This document shows positions 34,873-44,316 of a stretch of DNA of 64,000 nucleotides, piece after piece. The notes under the pieces were generated by a model. The model did not search any database. It had not been told where the DNA came from and saw only the letters and a program-made list of their open reading frames with translations. The stretch comes from an uncultured Oscillospiraceae bacterium. Its GTDB lineage: Bacteria; Bacillota; Clostridia; Oscillospirales; Acutalibacteraceae. The stretch spans positions 1-64,000 of the forward strand of contig URCA01000009.1 of the NCBI GenBank assembly GCA_900546265.1, read 5' to 3'. How positions within the stretch are numbered: position 1 is the first letter of the stretch; each line of letters opens with the position of its first letter. A program made the translations under genes and the position numbers.

Positions 34873-37764
34873 ATGAAACCGTGCGTACATAAAGGGATTG
34901 GCTGCGCGATGGCCATTCTGCTGTCCCTGGCCATCCTGCCCGGCGGCGTGAGGGCGGAGGGGTCCGGTGTCCCGGAAGGTCGCGGCGCCTCCCTGGACTA
35001 CACCGCTGCCGATTCCTACCGCGCCTATCTGGAAAACCACAGCGGCGATGCCCGGGGCGCCGATGACTTGCTCTTGGGGGCCGACGCCCTGTCCGCTCAT
35101 TCGGAGAATGTGACCATGCAGGAGAACCTCGGCGGCCGCCCTGGCGCAAGCTTGCTGACAGGCGAGGAGGGGTATGTGACCTACCGATTCGCCGTGGCCA
35201 GCGCCGGTCTGTACAACATCGGGCTGCACTACTATCCTCTGGAAGGCAAGGGATCGTCCATGATCCGTACCTTCGAGGTGGATGGAAGCGTTCCCTTCGC
35301 GGAGCTGCGGGAAATCGACTTTCCGCGTATCTGGAGAGACAAGGAGCCCATCGGCCAGGATTCCAACGGCAACGACACGCGGCCGGCCCAGGAGGAAGCC
35401 CCCCGCTGGCTGTATACCGATCTGCACGATTCCACGGGCTATTACAACGAGCCCCTGCAGGTATACCTGTCCGCTGGAGAGCATACGCTGACTATTTTTT
35501 CGGAAAGAGAGCCCATGGCTGTAGGCGGCGTGCGGATATACAGCGCTCCGCAGCCGGCGCCGTATGCCGAGGCCCTAGAGAGCTACCGGCGGCAGGGTTT
35601 GGCCGACGCGCGGGAATTCTGCCGGGATTACCAAGGGGAGCAGGCCGATTATAAATCCGCCTCGTCCATTTATCCCATTTACGATCGCACCTCGCCTGAT
35701 ACGGTGCCCACCAGCGCCTCTCAAATCCGCCTGAACACCATCGGCGGCAGCAAGTGGCAGGTGGCGGGCCAGTGGCTGATTTGGGAGGTGGAGGTTCCTG
35801 CCGACGGACTGTACACCCTGGGCATCAAGGGGCGGCAGAACGTGGTCAACGGGGCCTACTCCAGCCGCCGGCTGTATGTCAACGGCGAAATCCCCTATAA
35901 AGAGGCGGAGGAAATCCGATTCCATTACGACAACAGCTTTCAGACCCAGGTGTTCGGCGACGGGGAAACCGCCTACCGGATTCCGCTGAAAAAGGGTATC
36001 AATGAAATCAAGCTGGAGGCTACACTCGGCAGTTTGTCCAGCCTGCTGATGGAAGTGGACGACTGTATCGCCGCCCTCAATTCCATTTACATGAAAATTC
36101 TTATGATCACCGGCCCCACGCCGGATCAGCTGCGGGATTATCAGTTTGATAAACAGATCCCCGACGTGTTACGGAATCTCAAAGAGCAGGCCGACGCCCT
36201 GGAGGATCTATACAGCCGCTATGTGGCCATTACCGGCCAGAACGGCCAGGAAGCCCAGACCCTCAAAAAGGCGTACCTGCAGGCCCGGGAGATGACCGAC
36301 GACCCGGACGGGATCGCCCAGCGGTTTTCCACCTTTTCCTCCAACATTACGGAGCTGGGTACCTGGCTGAGCAACGCCGCCCAGCAGCCACTGGAAATCG
36401 ATTATCTGACCGTGGCCTCTCCCGATCAATCCCTTGTGAAAAAAGGGGCGGGCTTTTTCAGTCGCTTCTGGTTTGGCGTCAAGCAGCTGTTGGCCTCCTT
36501 CCTGCACGATTATGACGTGGTGGGGGCGATTGACGGCACGGGGCGGAACGTGCGCGTCTGGGTGGGCAACGGTGCCACCGGCGGTCGGGATCAGGTGCAG
36601 GTGCTGCAGCGCATGGCCAGCGCCTCCTTCACAAAAGATACCGGCATCGCCGTGCAAATCCAGCTGATTTCGACGGGCGCTCTGCTTCCCGCCACCCTGT
36701 CGGGCAAAGGCCCCGACGTGGCCCTGACCCTGAACGCCTCCGATCCCATCAACTACGCGGTGCGCCATGGGGTTATCAATTTGGCGGCCTTTTCCGATTA
36801 TGTCCAGGTGGCTGAGCGTTTTATGCCCAGCGCTCTGGAGCCCTTCTCCTTTGACGGCGGCGTTTACGCCCTGCCGGAAACCCAGACCTTTTACATGCTG
36901 TTTTACCGCAAGGACATTCTGGCAGAGCTGGGGCTGGAGGTTCCCAACACCTGGGAGGATGTTATCCATATTCTGCCCGTCCTGCAGAAAAAGAATCTGA
37001 ACTTCGGCTTCCCCAAGGTGCTGGTGGACGGCGCCGTGGGCCTGGGGCTGCCTGTGTATGCGACGTTTCTGTTCCAGAACGGCGGCAGCCTCTACACCGC
37101 CAACGGCTCCAAAACCCTGCTCGACAGCAAGGAGGCGGTCAACGCCTTCTTCGAATGGACGAAGTTTTACACCAGCTATGGCCTGCCCACCCAGTACGAT
37201 TTTCTCAACCGCTTCCGTTCGGGCGCGGTACCCATCGGGATAGAGGAATACTCGAATTACAACACGTTGCAGGTGTTCGCACCGGAAATCAAAGGGAAAT
37301 GGGGCTTTGCCGCCATACCCGGCACCCCGCGGGAGGACGGTACGCTGGATCGGTCGTCCTGCGGCACCACCACCGGCTGCTCCATCCTGAATACGGTGAA
37401 GGATAAAGACGCCGCCTGGGCGTTTCTCAAGTGGTGGACCAGCGCGGATGTCCAGGGTGACTTCGGGGTGGAGCTGGAAAATATTCTCGGCGCTGCGGGC
37501 CGGTATTGCCCCGCCAACCGGGAGGCGCTGGAGCGGATTCCCTGGTCCCAGGAAAACCTGAAGACGATTCAAGCGCAGTGGAGCGAGGTCAAGGGGATCC
37601 GGGAGGTGCCGGGCAGCTATATGACCTCCCGATTTGTGGACTTTGCCTTCCGTGACGCGGTGAGCAGCGGCGTCGATCCCGATGAAGCCCTGCGGGACGC
37701 CGTCAAGCAGATGAACGCGGAAATCAAACTGCGCCGCAAGGAATTCGGCCTGGCGGAAGAATAG
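34873..37764 (+). CDS. Giant solute-binding protein with two N-terminal beta modules (cassette B)
   Basis: This is the cassette B counterpart of the protein at 8597, with about 963 residues. After a signal peptide without lipobox come two beta-sandwich modules (about 65-230 and 290-400, each with a GLYxxGxxxxxx strand and a charged H/N-E-hydrophobic strand such as GEHTLTIFSE), a helical stretch (410-545; SRFWFGVKQLLASF near its end) and the family 1 solute-binding domain from about 558 (VRVWVGNGATGGRDQ, LPETQTFYMLFYRKDILAEL, NRFRSGAVPIGIEEY). It ends with RRKEFGLAEE. The ATG at 34873 follows GGAAAGGG at 13 bases; TTG at 34861 is an alternative. It should deliver substrate to the permease pair that starts 11 bases later. 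Confidence 0.85.
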   Translation: MKPCVHKGIGCAMAILLSLAILPGGVRAEGSGVPEGRGASLDYTAADSYRAYLENHSGDARGADDLLLGADALSAHSENVTMQENLGGRPGASLLTGEEGYVTYRFAVASAGLYNIGLHYYPLEGKGSSMIRTFEVDGSVPFAELREIDFPRIWRDKEPIGQDSNGNDTRPAQEEAPRWLYTDLHDSTGYYNEPLQVYLSAGEHTLTIFSEREPMAVGGVRIYSAPQPAPYAEALESYRRQGLADAREFCRDYQGEQADYKSASSIYPIYDRTSPDTVPTSASQIRLNTIGGSKWQVAGQWLIWEVEVPADGLYTLGIKGRQNVVNGAYSSRRLYVNGEIPYKEAEEIRFHYDNSFQTQVFGDGETAYRIPLKKGINEIKLEATLGSLSSLLMEVDDCIAALNSIYMKILMITGPTPDQLRDYQFDKQIPDVLRNLKEQADALEDLYSRYVAITGQNGQEAQTLKKAYLQAREMTDDPDGIAQRFSTFSSNITELGTWLSNAAQQPLEIDYLTVASPDQSLVKKGAGFFSRFWFGVKQLLASFLHDYDVVGAIDGTGRNVRVWVGNGATGGRDQVQVLQRMASASFTKDTGIAVQIQLISTGALLPATLSGKGPDVALTLNASDPINYAVRHGVINLAAFSDYVQVAERFMPSALEPFSFDGGVYALPETQTFYMLFYRKDILAELGLEVPNTWEDVIHILPVLQKKNLNFGFPKVLVDGAVGLGLPVYATFLFQNGGSLYTANGSKTLLDSKEAVNAFFEWTKFYTSYGLPTQYDFLNRFRSGAVPIGIEEYSNYNTLQVFAPEIKGKWGFAAIPGTPREDGTLDRSSCGTTTGCSILNTVKDKDAAWAFLKWWTSADVQGDFGVELENILGAAGRYCPANREALERIPWSQENLKTIQAQWSEVKGIREVPGSYMTSRFVDFAFRDAVSSGVDPDEALRDAVKQMNAEIKLRRKEFGLAEE

Positions 37765-37775
37765 GAGGAACCCAC

Positions 37776-38687
37776 ATGCGCCAACAACCAAAAGCGGGCG
37801 GCGGCCTTTTGAAGAACATCGCGCGCAACCGCACCAACTACCTGTTTCTGCTGCCCTTCGGCATTGTTTTCCTCCTGTTCACCGTTATTCCCGTCGTCAT
37901 CGCCATCTGCCTAAGCTTCACCCACTTCAACGTGCTGGAGCCGCCCACCTTCAACGGCTGGGGCAACTTTCAGCAGCTGTTTTTCAACGACGATCTGTTC
38001 ATCACCGCCCTGACCAATACCTTGACCTTTGCGGTGATCCTCGGCCCGGCGGGGTATATCCTGAGTCTGGCCTTCGCCTGGTTTATCAACGAGCTGGGGC
38101 CGAAAATGCGCTCCTTTATGACCCTGCTCTTTTACGCGCCGTCCCTGGCCAATATCTACGTCATCTGGAAGGTGATTTTCAGCTCCGACGCCTATGGCTT
38201 TGTCAACGCCTGGCTGACCCGCCTGGGCTTCATCACCTCGCCCGTGCTCTGGCTGCAGAGCAAATCCACCATGGTGGGGGTCATTATCCTCATCCTTCTG
38301 TGGGCCAGCCTGAGCACCAGCTTTCTGGCCTTCATCGCCGGCTTCCAGACCATTGACGCCTCGCTGTATGAGGCCGCCGCCGTGGACGGCATCCGCACTC
38401 GCTGGCAGGAGCTGTGGTACATCACTCTGCCCTGCATCAAGCCGCAGCTGATGTTCAGCGCCATCATGAGCATCACCTCCTCGTTTACCATCGGGGATCA
38501 AATCACCATGCTCGTCGGCTTCCCCAGCCCTAATTACGCGGCGCATACCATCATGCACCATCTGCAGGATTACGGATCCACCCGGTTTGAAATGGGTTAC
38601 GCCTGCGCCATCGCCACGGTGCTGTTTCTGCTGATGGTGGTCTGCAACACGCTGATCCAGAAATTCCTCAGGAAGGTGGGCAACTGA
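37776..38687 (+). CDS. Sugar ABC transporter permease (LplB/UgpA-like), cassette B pair 1
   Basis: This 303-residue membrane subunit corresponds to the one at 11525: both contain SFTxFNVLEPPxF after the first helix and the EAA loop (here LYEAAAVDGIRTRWQELWYI followed by TLPCIKP). The ATG has a clear AGGAGG. Only one base separates its stop codon from the next permease gene, so the two are translationally coupled. Substrate is presumably the ligand of the giant binding protein upstream. Confidence 0.92.
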   Translation: MRQQPKAGGGLLKNIARNRTNYLFLLPFGIVFLLFTVIPVVIAICLSFTHFNVLEPPTFNGWGNFQQLFFNDDLFITALTNTLTFAVILGPAGYILSLAFAWFINELGPKMRSFMTLLFYAPSLANIYVIWKVIFSSDAYGFVNAWLTRLGFITSPVLWLQSKSTMVGVIILILLWASLSTSFLAFIAGFQTIDASLYEAAAVDGIRTRWQELWYITLPCIKPQLMFSAIMSITSSFTIGDQITMLVGFPSPNYAAHTIMHHLQDYGSTRFEMGYACAIATVLFLLMVVCNTLIQKFLRKVGN

Positions 38688-38688
38688 T

Positions 38689-39594
38689 ATGGCGCATGAA
38701 ACGGTCACGGTCAAAAGACACAGAACGCGCCTGCGTCTGTTCCACCAGCCGCGGGTCAGCCGCTCCCGGGCGGGTAATGCGCTGATGTTTCTCTTTCTGT
38801 TTCTCTGTGGCGCCTTCACGGCTATGCCCATGATCTATGCCATCAGCACAGCCTTCAAGCCCCTGGACGAATTGTGGAAATATCCGCCCAACATCCTCAT
38901 CGTCAACCATCCAACCTTGAAAAACTTCTCCGACATGGTGGCGGTCATGTCCAACTCCTGGGTGCCCTTCTCCCGTTACATATTCAACTCCTTTTTCATC
39001 ACGGGCGTCGGCACCTTCGGCAATGTGATTTTCGCCTCCATGGCGGCGTATCCGCTGGCCAAAAAGCGGTTTCCCGGTTCCGGCCTGTTCTTTCAGGTCA
39101 TCGTGCTGTCCCTGATGTTCACCCCCGCCGTGACGGCCATCCCCAGCTATCTGGTGATGTCCAGCCTCGGCTGGGTGGATACCTATGCCGCGCTGATCGT
39201 CCCGGCGGTGGGAAGCTCCCTTGGGCTATACCTGATGCGCCAGTTCATGACCGGCATCCCTGACAGCATGCTGGAAGCGGCCAAAATCGACGGGGCCAAC
39301 GAGTGGATCATCTTCTGGCGCATCGTCATGCCGCAGGTCAAGCCGGCCTGGCTGACCGTCACGATTTTCGCGGTGCAGGCCCTGTGGAACGGCACCAGCG
39401 GTAGCAATTACATCTACAGCGAAAAGCTCAAGGCGCTGCCCTACGCTATGAACCAGATCGTCAACGGCGGCCTGGCCCGCCAGGGCGCGGCGGCGGCCGC
39501 CACCCTGGTCATGATGGTGGTGCCCATCGTCATCTTTTTATTCGCCCAGAACAACATTGTGGAAACCATGGCCAGTTCCGGCATCAAGGAATAG
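38689..39594 (+). CDS. Sugar ABC transporter permease (MalG/UgpE-like), cassette B pair 1
   Basis: This 301-residue protein is the partner of the preceding subunit. It has STAFKPLDELWKYPPNIL after the first helix and the EAA loop MLEAAKIDGANEWIIFWRIV followed by MPQVKPAW. AGGAAGG lies inside the end of the previous gene. Its tail, VETMASSGIKE, is close to that of the cassette A counterpart at 12506. The NHL-propeller gene follows after 13 bases. Confidence 0.92.
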   Translation: MAHETVTVKRHRTRLRLFHQPRVSRSRAGNALMFLFLFLCGAFTAMPMIYAISTAFKPLDELWKYPPNILIVNHPTLKNFSDMVAVMSNSWVPFSRYIFNSFFITGVGTFGNVIFASMAAYPLAKKRFPGSGLFFQVIVLSLMFTPAVTAIPSYLVMSSLGWVDTYAALIVPAVGSSLGLYLMRQFMTGIPDSMLEAAKIDGANEWIIFWRIVMPQVKPAWLTVTIFAVQALWNGTSGSNYIYSEKLKALPYAMNQIVNGGLARQGAAAAATLVMMVVPIVIFLFAQNNIVETMASSGIKE

Positions 39595-39607
39595 GAGGGA
39601 GAGCCGC

Positions 39608-41083
39608 TTGAAAACCCCGAAATTTGCCCGCTGGGGCAGAGGGATCGCTGGCGCGCTGTCCCTGACCCTCCTGTTTTCTCTGTCTGCCGCGGCGCTGGAA
39701 CCCTATCGGAACTATACCTATGACAGCGAGGAAAACGCCTGGGTGGAGCCTCAGGCCTATTACGCCGCCGACATCCTGCGGGGCGGCACCCTGGGAACGG
39801 CGGATTTCCATAAGCCGCAGGATGTTTTCGTCGCGCCGGACGGGCGGGTCTATATCGCTGACACCGGCAACAACCGGATCCTGCGCCTGAGCGTCGCACT
39901 CGAGCTGGAAGCGGTTATCGATTCCTTCGATAACAACGGGAAGGCCGACGGCTTCGCCTCTCCCTCCGGCGTCTTTGTCACCGGGGAGGGCCGGCTCTAT
40001 GTGGCCGATACCGATCATAAGCGCCTGGTGGTGCTGGAGGCGGATGGCCGGCTGTGGAAGATCATGGGCGAGCCGGACTTCCAACTGGACGAAAGCTTTA
40101 TCTACGCCCCTGTCCGGGTGGCGGTGGACGGCGCGGGCCGGGTGTTCGTGGTCTCCAAAAACGTCAACTACGGCATGGTGGAGCTAGATAAGGATGGAAA
40201 CTTCAGCAGCTTTTACGGGGCCATCCAGGTAACCTCCTCTCTCAGCGACCTGCTCTGGCGGCGAATCGCCACCAAAGCCCAGCGGGAAAAGATGCTGCAA
40301 AACGTCCCCACCGAGTACAGCAGCAACGCCGTGGACGGCGATGGCTTTATCTACGGCACCATCAGCACCCAGAGCGCCGACCAGTTCATCAAGAAAATGA
40401 ACCCCATGGGCAGCGACGTGCTGCGCCGCATGGGCAGCGTCGACCCCAATGGCGATATCGAGCTGCCCGACGCCGACGAAAAGCCCGTCCGCTCCGTCCT
40501 GACGGATATCTGTGTCGGCCGCGGGGGCGTTTACAGCGTCCTGGATACCCGGCAGGGCCGGGTGTTCACCTATGACAACGACGGCAATCTGCTGTATGTT
40601 TTCGGCGCGCTGGGCAACCGCAACGGCTGCTTTGTCCAGCCTTCTGCTGTGGATGTGCTTCCCGACGGCACGTTTCTCGTGGCGGACAGCGGGCTGAACC
40701 AAATCCTCCGCTTTTACCCGACCGAGTACGCGCAGAAAATCAACGCGGCGGTCGGCTATCAGTACAACCGGGACTACGCCAGCGCGGAAGCCAGCTGGAT
40801 GGAGGTGCTCAAATACACCGCCAAGTCGGAGCTGGCCTTCAATGAAATCGGCAAGGCCTATTACCGGCAGGAGGAGTATACCGCCGCCATGAAATACTTT
40901 AAGCTGTCGGGCGACCGCACCCAGTATTCCAAGGCCTATAAGGAATATCGGCGGCAGGTGCTCAACGATTCCTTCAGCACGGTGATGACCTGCCTGTCGG
41001 TGTTGGCGGCTGGAATCGTCGTTCTTGTGTGCGTGCGCCGCCGCAAAGGACGGAAAGCCGGACGAGGAGGGGTGGACAGATGA
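39608..41083 (+). CDS. Secreted NHL-propeller/TPR protein with C-terminal membrane helix (cassette B)
   Basis: This 491-residue protein matches the first two thirds of the cassette A fusion at 13413. It has a signal peptide (1-28), NHL-type propeller repeats (NRILRLSVALELEAVIDSF, GRLYVADTDHKRLVVLEADG, TFLVADSGLNQILRFYP), TPR-like helices (YASAEASWMEVLKYTAKSEL, YRQEEYTAAMKYFKL) and a C-terminal membrane helix (VMTCLSVLAAGIVVLVCV) followed by RRRKGRKAGRGG. The start is TTG with GGAGGGAG; the ATG at 39557 would place 17 residues of shadow sequence before the signal peptide. The stop overlaps the start of the next gene as ATGA, so the Yip1 domain that is fused in cassette A is here a separate, coupled product. 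Confidence 0.82.
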   Translation: MKTPKFARWGRGIAGALSLTLLFSLSAAALEPYRNYTYDSEENAWVEPQAYYAADILRGGTLGTADFHKPQDVFVAPDGRVYIADTGNNRILRLSVALELEAVIDSFDNNGKADGFASPSGVFVTGEGRLYVADTDHKRLVVLEADGRLWKIMGEPDFQLDESFIYAPVRVAVDGAGRVFVVSKNVNYGMVELDKDGNFSSFYGAIQVTSSLSDLLWRRIATKAQREKMLQNVPTEYSSNAVDGDGFIYGTISTQSADQFIKKMNPMGSDVLRRMGSVDPNGDIELPDADEKPVRSVLTDICVGRGGVYSVLDTRQGRVFTYDNDGNLLYVFGALGNRNGCFVQPSAVDVLPDGTFLVADSGLNQILRFYPTEYAQKINAAVGYQYNRDYASAEASWMEVLKYTAKSELAFNEIGKAYYRQEEYTAAMKYFKLSGDRTQYSKAYKEYRRQVLNDSFSTVMTCLSVLAAGIVVLVCVRRRKGRKAGRGGVDR

Positions 41084-41706
41084 AAGCGATAAAAGACAGC
41101 CTGCTGTACGCGTTCCATGTCATCACCCACCCCTTCGACGGCTTCTGGTGCGCCCAGAGGGAGCGCCGGGGCGACGTACGCGCCGCGACGATCCTAATCG
41201 CGCTGGTGACCCTGGTGTCCGTGCTATCCAATCATCTGACCGGGTTCATTTTCAACGAGAACAGCGGAAAATCCTCGAATCTGCTGGCCGAAATTCTCGG
41301 TATCGTGGTGCCGGTCGTTCTCTGGTGTGTGGCCAATTGGAGCATCACCACCCTGCTGGACGGCGAAGGGAGCTTCCGCGATATTTATATCGCCACGGCC
41401 TACGCGCTGACCCCCATCATCCTGGTGCAGATCCCCATGATTCTTCTCAGCCAGGTCATTGTCCTGGAGGAGGCGCGAATTTACCAGGCGCTGGGGCTGC
41501 TGATGCTGGCATGGGTGGCGTTCCTGCTGTTTTCCGGGCTGATGACCATCCACCAGTATACAGTGGGGAAAACGCTGCTGACCGTCCTCATCGCCATTGT
41601 GGGCATGGCCGCTATCCTGTTCCTGTTTCTGCTGTTTTTCGCCCTGATCCAGCAGCTGATGAACTTCCTGTACATTTTCTATAAAGAGATGACCCTGCGG
41701 GTATGA
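41080..41706 (+). CDS. Yip1-family membrane protein (cassette B)
   Basis: This 208-residue protein has a soluble N-terminal segment with FHVITHPFDGFWCAQRERRG and then about five membrane helices (GIVVPVVLWCVANWSITTLL, VAFLLFSGLMTIH, AILFLFLLFFALIQQLMNFL). It aligns over its whole length with residues 510-708 of the cassette A fusion, including DGxGSFRDIYIAxxYAL. Its ATG overlaps the TGA of the NHL gene, and GAGGAGGGG provides the binding site. Yip1-type proteins are known for membrane trafficking in eukaryotes; in bacteria the function is not established. Coupled synthesis with the propeller protein suggests a complex of the two. Confidence 0.8.
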   Translation: MKAIKDSLLYAFHVITHPFDGFWCAQRERRGDVRAATILIALVTLVSVLSNHLTGFIFNENSGKSSNLLAEILGIVVPVVLWCVANWSITTLLDGEGSFRDIYIATAYALTPIILVQIPMILLSQVIVLEEARIYQALGLLMLAWVAFLLFSGLMTIHQYTVGKTLLTVLIAIVGMAAILFLFLLFFALIQQLMNFLYIFYKEMTLRV

Positions 41707-41730
41707 CGGGGCGCCTGCGGAGCCGTTGGG

Positions 41731-41760
41731 GCGGGTTTACGGCAACCCCTGAACGAAAGG
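41731..41760 (+). repeat. Short leader repeat, copy 2
   Basis: GCGGGTTTACGGCAACCCCT followed by GAACGAAAGG resembles the block at 12465-12494 and likewise ends in the ribosome binding site of the following gene. Here that gene is the DUF5696 gene, in cassette A it is a permease gene, so the block has not simply been inherited with one gene. Confidence 0.35.
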
Positions 41761-41772
41761 ATGGATGAAACG

Positions 41773-44316
41773 GTGAGAAGACGCTTATGCTGCTTGTTCA
41801 GCGCGCTGCTGGTGACGGCGGGTCTTGCCGGATGCGGGACCGATCAGACGGCGGCGCCCTCGACCTCGACGGAGCAGGCGCTTGCCGACACGTCCTACAG
41901 TACGGGGCTGAAGGCACAGGATGGCTTCACGCGCGTGGCGCAGACGGACGCGCTGGAACTGTTTATCAACGGAAAAACCGCCGAATTGTGCGTGCGGGAA
42001 AAGGCCGGCGATCGCCGCTGGTATTCTACCCCTCAAGAGGGGGAGGGTCGTCAGGCGCTCCTTGCGCAGATCGAGCTGCGTTACGCCAACAGCAAAAGCC
42101 AGATAAGCACGATGAACAGCTACGCCGACGCGGTGGAGCTCGGGCAATTCGTCTGGGAGGCCTGCGAGGGCGGCGTGCGGGTGGTATATGACATCGGCAA
42201 GCGGAAAAAGGTGTATACCATGCCCACGGTTATCACCAAAACGCGCTTCGAGCAGGTGCTGTTGGCCGGCCTGTCCGAGACGGATAGAACCACGGTGCGC
42301 GGCTTTTATACCGCCTACTCCTTGTCCTCCGCCTCCTCCCAGGTGGTTAGGGAGGAGCTTATCTCCAAGTATCCCCGCATTCAGGACGACGACGTCTATG
42401 TCCTGATGGACGGCTTGGCGGATTTTGCCGCCGCCCGCCTGGAGGCGGTTATCGTTTCCGGCGGCTATACCCAGGAGGAGTTGGAGAAGGACAACGCCGA
42501 GAATCAGGTGGACGCTCCGGAGGCCTCCATCACCTTCCGGGTGCCGGTGGAGTACACCCTGGACAAGGACGGCTTTGTGGCCCGGGTGGTGACGGAGGAT
42601 ATCCAGTGTCCCTCCTCCGCCCACCTGCTCACCCTGTCCCTGCTGCCCTATTTCGGCGCGGCGGGGGAGAAGGAGGAGGGCTATATGCTGGTGCCGGACG
42701 GCAGCGGCGCCCTCATCCGCCTGAACAACGGAAAGGCCTCCCAAGGGCTGTATCAGGCGGGCCTGTATGGCGACAACCTGACCGCCGGCCGCTCCGACGT
42801 GCTCACCGAGAAGCAGGCGGTTCCCCTGCCGGTCTATGGCATGCGGCGGCAGACCGCCGGCTTTCTGGCGATTATCGAAAGCGGCGACGCGCTGGCCGCT
42901 GTGAACGCCGCCGTCAGCGGCGGCGCCAATCGTTTCAACTATGTGTATCCAAGCTTCACCCTCAACCAGGCCGAGGCGGCGGATGTGCCCTATTATATGG
43001 CCACCAGCATGTATTTTTATCAAAAAACCATGACGCGGGAGGATTTGCAGGTGCGGTATTGCTTCCTGAACGGGGAAGACAGCACCTATTCCGGCATGGC
43101 CCGCCGGTATCAGCAGTACCTGCTGGACGCCGGCACCCTGCGCCTGCGTCCCGAGGCGAAGCCCGCCCTCTATCTGAGTCTGCTTGGCGCCATCGATTAC
43201 GAGGACGACATTGTCGGCATTCCGGTGCAAAAGACCGTGGCGCTGACCACCTTTGATCAGGCCCGCGGCATCGTCGAACAGCTGCGGGAGCAGGGCGTGG
43301 ACAGCGTGGCTGTCCTCTATGAGGGCTGGGCCAACGGCGGCCTGCGGCACAGCGCCATGGACAGCCTGAAGGTGCAAAAGCAGCTGGGCGGCAGCAAAGG
43401 GATGGCCGCATTTGAGGAGTATATGCAGCAAAACGGCGGCCGGGTATACTGGGACATCGATCTGCAGTACGTCCACCGCAACGGGCTGTTTGACGGGTAT
43501 AAGGCCATGAGCGACGCGCCCAAGTCCATTATGGGAAAAACCGCCGGAGCCGACGTGTTTCATCTGGTGACCGGCCGGAAAACCGGGACGGTCAACCTGC
43601 TGTCCCCCGGCAAATATCTGGCCTTTGCCGAGAGGTCGCTGCAAAGCCTTTCCAAGCTGCCGGGCCGCGGCGTGTCGCTTAGCGGCTTGGGCAGCACCCT
43701 GTATGCGGATTTCTCCGAAAGCGCCTTTGTGAACCGGCAGCAGGCCGCGCGCAACGCCTCGGAGGTGTTCCGCCGCTTCAGCGACGCGGGCAGGGTGTTG
43801 GGCAACCGGCCCTCGGCGTACGCGCTGGCCGGCCTCGAGGAGGTTGTGAATCTCCCCGCGGACAGCAACGGCCACTATCTGCTGGATGAGGAAATCCCGT
43901 TTTATCAGATGGTGCTCCACGGCTGCCTGCCCTACGCCGGGGAGCCGGTGAATTACGCGAATAACACCGCCGAGGCGGCGCTTAAGCTGATTGAAACCGG
44001 CGCCATGCCCGGCTTTGAATGGATGTACCAGCCCAATTATGTGCTGCACGACGTGGATTCCACGTATGTGGCCGTTTCCTACAGGGAGTGGCTGGACGAG
44101 GCTGTGAGCTTGTACAAGAAGGTGGCGGGCGCCCTGTCCGGCGTAACCGGTCAGCGGATCGTCTCCCATGCCGAGGCGGCGCCGGACGTCTACCGCACCG
44201 GCTACGAGGACGGCACGGCCATTTATACCAATTATGGCAGCGCCCCGGTCACGGTGGGCGGCGTAACGGTGGCCGCCAAGGATTACGCGGCGGTGAAGGA
44301 GGGAGCGCATCCATGA
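41773..44316 (+). CDS. DUF5696-family lipoprotein (cassette B)
   Basis: This protein of about 847 residues is the counterpart of the one at 15557, but it begins with a lipoprotein signal: CLFSALLVTAGLAGC, so it should be lipid-anchored on the outer face. I chose the GTG at 41773, which follows AAAGGATGGATGAAACG; an ATG at 41761 sits directly on the AAAGG and is unlikely. Shared features are GYMLVPDGSGALIRLNNG, DSTYSGMARRYQQYLL, RVYWDIDLQYVHRNGLFDGY and the strand VSLSGLGSTLYADF. The alternation of strands and helices in the second half suggests a TIM barrel, possibly a glycosidase; no active site is known to me. Its TGA overlaps the ATG of the next permease gene. Confidence 0.77.
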   Translation: MRRRLCCLFSALLVTAGLAGCGTDQTAAPSTSTEQALADTSYSTGLKAQDGFTRVAQTDALELFINGKTAELCVREKAGDRRWYSTPQEGEGRQALLAQIELRYANSKSQISTMNSYADAVELGQFVWEACEGGVRVVYDIGKRKKVYTMPTVITKTRFEQVLLAGLSETDRTTVRGFYTAYSLSSASSQVVREELISKYPRIQDDDVYVLMDGLADFAAARLEAVIVSGGYTQEELEKDNAENQVDAPEASITFRVPVEYTLDKDGFVARVVTEDIQCPSSAHLLTLSLLPYFGAAGEKEEGYMLVPDGSGALIRLNNGKASQGLYQAGLYGDNLTAGRSDVLTEKQAVPLPVYGMRRQTAGFLAIIESGDALAAVNAAVSGGANRFNYVYPSFTLNQAEAADVPYYMATSMYFYQKTMTREDLQVRYCFLNGEDSTYSGMARRYQQYLLDAGTLRLRPEAKPALYLSLLGAIDYEDDIVGIPVQKTVALTTFDQARGIVEQLREQGVDSVAVLYEGWANGGLRHSAMDSLKVQKQLGGSKGMAAFEEYMQQNGGRVYWDIDLQYVHRNGLFDGYKAMSDAPKSIMGKTAGADVFHLVTGRKTGTVNLLSPGKYLAFAERSLQSLSKLPGRGVSLSGLGSTLYADFSESAFVNRQQAARNASEVFRRFSDAGRVLGNRPSAYALAGLEEVVNLPADSNGHYLLDEEIPFYQMVLHGCLPYAGEPVNYANNTAEAALKLIETGAMPGFEWMYQPNYVLHDVDSTYVAVSYREWLDEAVSLYKKVAGALSGVTGQRIVSHAEAAPDVYRTGYEDGTAIYTNYGSAPVTVGGVTVAAKDYAAVKEGAHP

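Noticed and set aside
41785..44310. Open frame of 841 codons on the minus strand
   Set aside because: It is the antisense shadow of the DUF5696 gene, with the same codon-position bias artefact; the plus-strand product has a signal peptide and a paralogue.
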